Assembly: GCF_900177805.1 (NCBI RefSeq)
Contig: NZ_FXAX01000001.1
Coordinates: 1,798,001-1,862,000 of the forward strand
Origin: Fibrobacter sp. UWB13
GTDB lineage: Bacteria; Fibrobacterota; Fibrobacteria; Fibrobacterales; Fibrobacteraceae
Length of the DNA: 64,000 bases
Direction of reading: 5' to 3'
Below, in pieces: positions 58,713-64,000 of this stretch (position 1 is its first letter; each line of letters starts with the position of its first letter). The notes under the pieces were generated by a model. It had not been told where the DNA came from. It ran no database searches and worked only from the letters and a program-made list of their open reading frames with translations. The translations under genes and the position numbers were made by a program.

Positions 58713-59843
58713 ATGTTCCTTACGGTTTTGACATACATAGCCATCGGGCTTTTGGCAATACTCGCCATCTTCTATCTCGGGTTAGAAGTGCGGTTCTACC
58801 GTGCGCTCGGGCGTGTGCGCGAAGGCTTTGCCGACCCAAAACCGCTCCCGAAGGTGAGCATCCTGATTGCGGCGCGTAACGAATCCGAAGGCATCCGCGA
58901 AACGCTCGATTCCGTCCTCTCGCAAGATTACGAGGGCGAATGGGAGGTCTGGGTAGCCGATGACCGCTCCACGGACGACACCCCGAAGATTCTCGCGGAA
59001 TACGAAGCAAAGTTTGAACGCCTCCATGTGCTCACGATTGATTCCATTCCCGAAGGCGTGAGCCCTAAAAAGCAGGCCCTTTCAAAGCTCATCGATGCCT
59101 GCAACGGTGAAATTCTCTGCCTCACAGACGCCGACTGCATCGTACAGCCGTCCTGGATCAAGTTCCTCGTCAAGGAATTTGAACCGGGGATTGAACTTGT
59201 CGCCGGGCATTCGTACATTCCGACCGACAAGAGTTCGCCGTTCATCATCTGCATGCAAGCGGTCGAAACGCTGATTTACCGCATCGCAGGCACAGCAGGC
59301 CTCGCCATGCACCTCCCGCTCACAAGCACTGGCAACAACCTCGCCTACCGCAAGAGTTTCTTCCAGAGCGTGAACGGCTTTACGGGCGTCATCAAGATCC
59401 AGAGCGGAGACGACGACCTCCTGATGCAAAAACTGGCAGCCGACCGTCCATGGGCCATGCGCTACTGCATCACGCCCGCCACGTTCGTCACCACAAGCGG
59501 CAAGGAAACACTCAAGGCCCTCTGGGAACAGCGCAAACGTTGGGCATCAAAGACCATCTACTACACCCCGAAAATCGTCTTTGTGCTCTCGATGGTGTTC
59601 CTGTTCCTTACCATGCTCTGCATCACCGCAGCATTCTCGATTTTCAGTTTCAAAATTTTCGTCGCCACATTGATAGCGTTCTTGTGCAAGAGCGTAGGCG
59701 ACATGGTTCTCATTATTCGCGGGCTCAAAATATTCAAGCAGGAACACCTCCTCAAGTGGTGCATCCCGGTTGAGTTCATCCACGCCCCCTTTACCGTACT
59801 GGCCGTTCTGTTCGGACTGTTCGGACGTTTTAAGTGGAAATAA
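58713..59843 (+). CDS. Membrane glycosyltransferase, family 2
   Basis: 376 residues. One N-terminal membrane segment (about 5-25) precedes the GT-A domain: VSILIAARNESEGIRETLDSVLSQDY, the nucleotide-binding DDRSTDD, the DxD-type TDADC, and the acceptor-site QRKRW (about 273-277). Three C-terminal membrane helices follow. It is a processive-type or single-step transferase working at the inner membrane, probably making a lipid-linked or surface sugar. Which sugar cannot be told. The topoisomerase ATG follows the stop with 2 nt between, so the two genes form an operon. Confidence 0.9.
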   Translation: MFLTVLTYIAIGLLAILAIFYLGLEVRFYRALGRVREGFADPKPLPKVSILIAARNESEGIRETLDSVLSQDYEGEWEVWVADDRSTDDTPKILAEYEAKFERLHVLTIDSIPEGVSPKKQALSKLIDACNGEILCLTDADCIVQPSWIKFLVKEFEPGIELVAGHSYIPTDKSSPFIICMQAVETLIYRIAGTAGLAMHLPLTSTGNNLAYRKSFFQSVNGFTGVIKIQSGDDDLLMQKLAADRPWAMRYCITPATFVTTSGKETLKALWEQRKRWASKTIYYTPKIVFVLSMVFLFLTMLCITAAFSIFSFKIFVATLIAFLCKSVGDMVLIIRGLKIFKQEHLLKWCIPVEFIHAPFTVLAVLFGLFGRFKWK

Positions 59844-59845
59844 AA

Positions 59846-62368
59846 ATGGCAACGACTAAAACAACAACTAAGGCGACAACTAAAACCACTACAAAGAAGA
59901 CCGCCACCAAAACGGCAAAAGCGGCAGTCGAAGGTAAGACGCTCATCATCGCGGAAAAACCCAGCGTGGCAGCCGACCTCGTCAAAGTGCTCGGTGCAAA
60001 GTCCTTCAAGAAAGAAACCGCCTATTACGAAAGCGACACGACCATCGTAAGCCATGCGATCGGTCACCTCGTAGGTATCGCCGACCCGAAGGATATTGAC
60101 GAACGTTACAAGGCATGGGACATGAAGACGCTCCCCATGCTCCCCGAAAAGTTCCCGCTCGTTGCCCTCCCAACCACTAAAGCCCATCTCTCCGCCCTCG
60201 GCAAGCTCATCAAGCGCAAGGACGTGACGACGATTATAAACGCGTGCGATGCGGGCCGCGAAGGTGAACTGATTTTCTATTACATCGTGGACTACATCCT
60301 CAAGGGGAACTTCAAGGGCAAGACGTTCAAGAGACTTTGGATGCAGAGCATGACGCCTGCCGCCATCAAGGACGCCTTTGAACACCTCCGTACCGAAGAA
60401 GACATGGTGAACTTGAGGAACGCCGCCCTCTGCCGTAGCGAAGCCGACTGGCTCGTAGGCATGAACGGCAGCCGTGGCCTCACCGCCTACAACAGCTCGA
60501 TGGGCGGGTTCCAGATTACGCCGTGCGGACGCGTGCAGACCCCAACGCTTGCCATTATCGTGAAGCGCGAAGAAGAACGCAACCGCTTTGTGCCGCAAAA
60601 GTTCTGGACCATCGAAGCCTCGTTCGACAACTCCGGAGCCGGTTACCAAGGCAAGTGGTTCACCGTCGATAAAGAAAACAACAAGGACCGCGTCAAGCAG
60701 ATTTTTGACGAAACCCGCGCCCAGGAAATTCTCGCCAAGTGCAAGGGGAAGACTGGCTCCATCGAAGAGACCACCGCCCCGAGCCAGCAAAAATGCGGCC
60801 AGCTCTATGACCTCACCACGCTCCAGCGCGAAGCGAACAACCGCTTCGGCTTTAGCGCTAAGACAACGCTTTCCATTGCCCAGTCGCTCTATGAACATTA
60901 CAAGGCGACCACATACCCGCGTACCGATAGCCGTTGCTTGCCCGAAGACTACGTCGCTCCGGTGAAAGCCACCCTCGGCAAGATCGAAGGTCCGCTCGCC
61001 AAGTTTGCGCAAGAAGCTTTGGACAAGAACTACGTGAAGCGCACGCCTAAGGTTTTCGACAATTCCAAGATTTCGGACCACTTCGCCATCATCCCGACAG
61101 GCGTCGTGCCGAAGGGACTCTCCGAAGCCGAAGAAAAAATCTACACGATGATTTGCCAGCGCTTTATTGCGGTGTTCTTCCCGCCTGCGCAGTACTTGAA
61201 CACGACCCGCATCACGACGGTCGAAAACGAAACCTTCATCACCGAAGGCAAGATTCTCGTGGACCCGGGCTTCAAGGCTATTTACGGCAAGGAATCCGAC
61301 GAAGAATCGAACATTCCAAAGCTGAACGGCAACACCGCCAAGACGCTTGCAATTGAATCGAAGGAAGACTTTACCAAGCCGCCAGCACACTACACCGAAA
61401 GCACGCTTTTGTCGATGATGGAAAGTGCAGGTAAGCTCGTGGAAGACGATGAACTGCGTGACGCCATGAAGGAACGCGGTCTCGGAACGCCTGCCACACG
61501 CGCCGCCATCATTGAAAAGCTCGTGAGCGACAAGTACGTTGTCCGCGACGGCAAGGAAATGATCCCGACCGCAAAGGCTTTTGACCTCATCAAGGTCCTC
61601 TCCGCCATGAACTGCGAAGCCCTCACCAGCCCGGAACTCACCGGAGAATGGGAATACAAGATGGACCTCATCTCGAAGGGCAAGGAATCTCGCGAAGCGT
61701 TCATGAACGGCATCGTCGAAATGACAAAGACGATGGTGAAAAATATCAAGGGATTCAAGGAAGAAAGCACGACTGGCGAAGCAAGCTTCAGCCCCGTGAA
61801 CGGCAAGAAGGTTTTCGAAACGGTCAGCCGCTACACCACCGAAGACGGCATCGTCATCCGCAAAATTGTGGGCGGCAAGCACTTGTCCGAAAGTGAAATC
61901 GTAGAGCTCTTGACCAAGCGCAAGATTGGACCGCTCACAGGTTTCCGTAGCAAGAAGGGCGCTGAATTTTCAGCAGGCCTCATCATCAATGACCAGAACA
62001 AAGTTGAATTTGTCTTTGAAGAAAAGCCCGAAGAAATCGAACTCGGTGAAGTTATCGGCAAGTCTCCGGTAGACGGCTCCGACGTTTACGAAACGCTCAC
62101 GGGCTACGTTTCCGAAAGCTATGTGAAGAAGGAACCGAGCGGGCTTTCGCTTCCGAAGATTCTTCTCGGCAAAGAAATTCCACTCGACGACATCAAGAAA
62201 TTGCTCGCCGGCGAAAAGACTTCGCTTATCAAGGGCTTCCGCAGCAACAAGACTCGCCGCCTGTTCGACGCCTACCTCACGCTCGTGAAAGGCAAGCTCA
62301 AGTTCGAATTCCCGCCACGAGAATTCAAGCCCCGCCGATTCGGTGTGAAGAAAAAGAGTGAAGAGTGA
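59846..62368 (+). CDS. topB: DNA topoisomerase III
   Basis: 840 residues. The chosen ATG follows the preceding stop by 2 nt; a frame four codons longer lies in the previous gene. The N-terminus is a Lys/Thr-rich extension (about 30 residues) before the TOPRIM domain LIIAEKPSVAADLVK with ACDAGREGELIFYY. The catalytic tyrosine is Y357 in ATTYPRTDSR, and FGFSAKTTLSIAQSLYE is the usual hinge helix. Two Toprim C-terminal repeats (about 640-820, SPVNGKKVFETVSRYTTEDG and SPVDGSDVYETLTGYVSES) follow. It relaxes negatively supercoiled and single-stranded regions. The basic N-terminus may help DNA binding. Confidence 0.95.
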   Translation: MATTKTTTKATTKTTTKKTATKTAKAAVEGKTLIIAEKPSVAADLVKVLGAKSFKKETAYYESDTTIVSHAIGHLVGIADPKDIDERYKAWDMKTLPMLPEKFPLVALPTTKAHLSALGKLIKRKDVTTIINACDAGREGELIFYYIVDYILKGNFKGKTFKRLWMQSMTPAAIKDAFEHLRTEEDMVNLRNAALCRSEADWLVGMNGSRGLTAYNSSMGGFQITPCGRVQTPTLAIIVKREEERNRFVPQKFWTIEASFDNSGAGYQGKWFTVDKENNKDRVKQIFDETRAQEILAKCKGKTGSIEETTAPSQQKCGQLYDLTTLQREANNRFGFSAKTTLSIAQSLYEHYKATTYPRTDSRCLPEDYVAPVKATLGKIEGPLAKFAQEALDKNYVKRTPKVFDNSKISDHFAIIPTGVVPKGLSEAEEKIYTMICQRFIAVFFPPAQYLNTTRITTVENETFITEGKILVDPGFKAIYGKESDEESNIPKLNGNTAKTLAIESKEDFTKPPAHYTESTLLSMMESAGKLVEDDELRDAMKERGLGTPATRAAIIEKLVSDKYVVRDGKEMIPTAKAFDLIKVLSAMNCEALTSPELTGEWEYKMDLISKGKESREAFMNGIVEMTKTMVKNIKGFKEESTTGEASFSPVNGKKVFETVSRYTTEDGIVIRKIVGGKHLSESEIVELLTKRKIGPLTGFRSKKGAEFSAGLIINDQNKVEFVFEEKPEEIELGEVIGKSPVDGSDVYETLTGYVSESYVKKEPSGLSLPKILLGKEIPLDDIKKLLAGEKTSLIKGFRSNKTRRLFDAYLTLVKGKLKFEFPPREFKPRRFGVKKKSEE

Positions 62369-62379
62369 TTGCAGGAACT

Positions 62380-62470
62380 TAGTCATTAGTAGTTAGTCAA
62401 TAGTTTAATTTTGACGCCTTCGGCGTGGTTATACATCACTAATGACCATTGACCAATGACTATTGACATT
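62380..62470. repeat. TAGT/CATTGAC-rich low-complexity tract
   Basis: Fragments such as TAGTCATTAGTAGTTAGTCA, CATCACTAATGACCATTGAC and CAATGACTATTGACA repeat with small changes. Similar tracts occur at about 31163-31203, 32065-32098, 35287-35315 and 63822-63845. Confidence 0.7.
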
Positions 62471-62487
62471 TTCTTAGTTTCAGTCCC

Positions 62488-63759
62488 ATGCCTTTAAGAT
62501 TTCTACTTACACTTACTCTTATCGCGGCTTGTTCTCTCTTTGCGCAAGATTACCAGATCGACCGGTATATACCGGAATCGAGTTCTTCCGAAGTTTCAAT
62601 ATGCGTGATGATATCATCGTCTAGCGTACAGCAGATGACTCCTACCGTGAGCAGTTCTTCCGCAACCTCGCAGTCTTCATCAAGCGTTGCTAAGTCCGGC
62701 AAAAATCCGTATAACTTGCCCGACGAACTCATGCCCTTGTGGAATTCCATGTCCATGCGCCAAAAGGCAGGCCAAATGATCATGGTGTTCCTCACCACTC
62801 CACAATTCGTCATCGAAAACGAACTTGGTGGCGTGCTCATTACAGGCAAGCACCTCCGCAGTTTCGACAGTTACAAAGAACGAATGGACGAAATCGACAG
62901 CAACCTGAAGATTCCTCTTTTCACGGCACTCGACCAAGAAGGCGGTCTCGTCAACCGCTTAGTATCGTATTCCAAGCAATGGGAATCCCTCCCGAGCGCC
63001 CGCGAAATGCGCCGTATGGACACCACGCAAATTCGCACACTTGCAAAAAAAATTGGACGCGCACTCAAGGATATCAGAATTAACATGAACTTAGCTCCCG
63101 TTTTGGATCCGTCCAAAGACCATCGGCAGTCTAATTCGTTCATGGAAGAGAGCCGCCGCTCCTGGGGTCACGACACTACAAACGCTTACAAAGTAAGAGC
63201 ATTCGTCAACGGCATGCGCGACAACGGCATCATTTGCGTTTCAAAGCACTTCCCCGGTTACGATTCCTGGACCAATAGCGATTTGCAAATCGCCATCAGC
63301 GCCTCGCCCAAGGAAAAAATCGAGCAGAACATAAGCTTCTTCAAGACGCTTTCCAAGGACATCCCCGTTACAATGATGTCAAGCGTTCACTTCTTGCGCA
63401 TTTCCAGCCGCCCCGCCGTCTTTGACGCCAACATCGTGAAAATGGCACGCAAATTCTCCCCAGACATGGTCATGCTTACCGACGACCTCTGGGGCACCTC
63501 GTTACGCACCTGGGCCAGCGGCAAAACGCAAATCGCTCCTCGCAAGACCTACCCGGACAAAGACTTCAAGCGCCTCGTCACCGCCATCATTGACGCGGGT
63601 AACGACATCCTCATGATTTCTTACACGTCCAAAGCCAAGGACATGCTCAACATCATGATGGAACTTTCAGACAAAAGCTCAAAATACAAGAAGCGCATCG
63701 AAGAATCCGCCGCCCGCATCTTGAAGCTGAAATACAAAGCTGGTATTTTGAAGTTATAA
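62488..63759 (+). CDS. Secreted GH3-like hydrolase (NagZ-type) with altered catalytic loop
   Basis: 423 residues. The signal peptide ends near SLFAQ. A Ser-rich linker (about 30-70) precedes the GH3 N-terminal TIM barrel (about 75-420): GQMIMVFLTT, GGVLITGKHL, PLFTALDQEGGLVNRL, MNLAPVLDP, KHFPGYDSWTNSD and the nucleophile D332 in MLTDDLWG. NagZ-type beta-N-acetylhexosaminidases have KHFPGHG...DSH with a catalytic His; here the loop reads KHFPGYDSWTNSDLQ, so that His is not in its usual place. The lack of the C-terminal GH3 domain is normal for this subgroup. The gene is alone, flanked by TAGT-rich tracts. Confidence 0.82.
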   Translation: MPLRFLLTLTLIAACSLFAQDYQIDRYIPESSSSEVSICVMISSSSVQQMTPTVSSSSATSQSSSSVAKSGKNPYNLPDELMPLWNSMSMRQKAGQMIMVFLTTPQFVIENELGGVLITGKHLRSFDSYKERMDEIDSNLKIPLFTALDQEGGLVNRLVSYSKQWESLPSAREMRRMDTTQIRTLAKKIGRALKDIRINMNLAPVLDPSKDHRQSNSFMEESRRSWGHDTTNAYKVRAFVNGMRDNGIICVSKHFPGYDSWTNSDLQIAISASPKEKIEQNISFFKTLSKDIPVTMMSSVHFLRISSRPAVFDANIVKMARKFSPDMVMLTDDLWGTSLRTWASGKTQIAPRKTYPDKDFKRLVTAIIDAGNDILMISYTSKAKDMLNIMMELSDKSSKYKKRIEESAARILKLKYKAGILKL

Positions 63760-63836
63760 ATTTTCGCGGCGTCTTGAGCAACAATTCCGCGCGCATCTCG
63801 CAGACACAATTTTCGCAATAGCCATTGACTAATGAC

Positions 63837-64000
63837 TACTTACTAAAAGCCTGCTTCTTGGCAACGGAGATATTCACGACGTTCTTCATCACGCCCGCCT
63901 CGCCAACTTTCTCCAACGCAGACCTCAAAATGGCAGCCGCCGCAAGCGTATCGTCCAAAGCGCGGTGATGATTAAAATCCGGGAGTCCCAGTGATTCCGT
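63837..64000 (-). CDS. 3' end of a DnaQ-like DEDDh exonuclease gene, cut by window edge
   Basis: The last 54 codons in frame to a TAG: LPDFNHHRALDDTLAAAAILRSALEKVG. The HxAxxD pattern HHRALDD is the exo III motif of DEDDh 3'-5' exonucleases (PolC/DnaQ epsilon type). The rest of the gene lies beyond the window, so which exonuclease it is cannot be decided. Confidence 0.75.

Noticed and set aside
59561-61882. 773-residue open frame on the minus strand
   Set aside because: It lies antisense to topB, whose protein has all topoisomerase III motifs. Strong third-position bias explains the long frame.

Overview
The window looks like chromosome of a Fibrobacter species, a Gram-negative anaerobic plant-fibre degrader. 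The indications are three members of the TIGR02147 paralogous family typical of Fibrobacter succinogenes, poly-serine linkers in secreted proteins, C-terminal tails resembling type IX secretion sorting domains, and a dense set of cellulases and pectinases. There is no phage, transposase, CRISPR array or rRNA. The identification rests on reading protein families by eye; no database search was run.

Layout. 1-9 kb: the 5' part of a GAF-GGDEF gene with a degraded active site, a three-gene overlapping DUF3791/DUF3990 module (ADP-ribosyltransferase-like fold), a B12/radical SAM fusion protein, a LOG-family nucleotide hydrolase, a Ser/Thr kinase and a rhomboid-like membrane protein. 9-20 kb: a secreted GH9 glucanase, an HMGL-like aldolase, a small secreted protein, an aldo/keto reductase, a CDF metal exporter, an orphan RND/MacA-type adaptor, a prepilin peptidase, two small proteins, tRNA-Val(GAC) and a YiiX-like hydrolase. 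20-31 kb: an SLC13 carboxylate transporter with an Ala/Pro tail, a 1594-residue secreted beta-repeat protein, two paralogous outer-membrane proteins and a peptide-binding lipoprotein. 31-35 kb: a housekeeping minus-strand cluster yceD-rpmF-plsX-fabG-acpP-rnc.

35-59 kb is the most interesting part, a plant cell-wall (mainly pectin) island. It holds three PL1-type pectate lyases, a PL11 rhamnogalacturonan lyase, a GH5 glucanase, a CotH-kinase lipoprotein and a secreted protein with a gluzincin-like HEGIH motif. Among them lie three modules that each combine a cytoplasmic TIGR02147 regulator, an outer-membrane-type lipoprotein (conserved post-lipobox motif, carboxypeptidase-regulatory-like domain, C-terminal jelly-roll or LamG-like domain) and a secreted enzyme. 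In two modules the regulator and lipoprotein genes overlap (TAATG, and 11 nt). A palindrome GTTGTC-N4-GACAAC precedes three of the four lyase genes, and one copy lies between the third regulator and its divergent lyase gene. I propose this as an undescribed family of regulator/surface-lipoprotein modules controlling fibre-degrading enzymes. No sugar importer is encoded in the island.

59-64 kb: a family 2 glycosyltransferase, DNA topoisomerase III, a GH3-like hydrolase with an altered catalytic loop, and the 3' end of a DnaQ-like exonuclease gene. Intergenic regions carry two families of short inverted repeats ending in ATGAC, and TAGT/CTAG-rich tracts.
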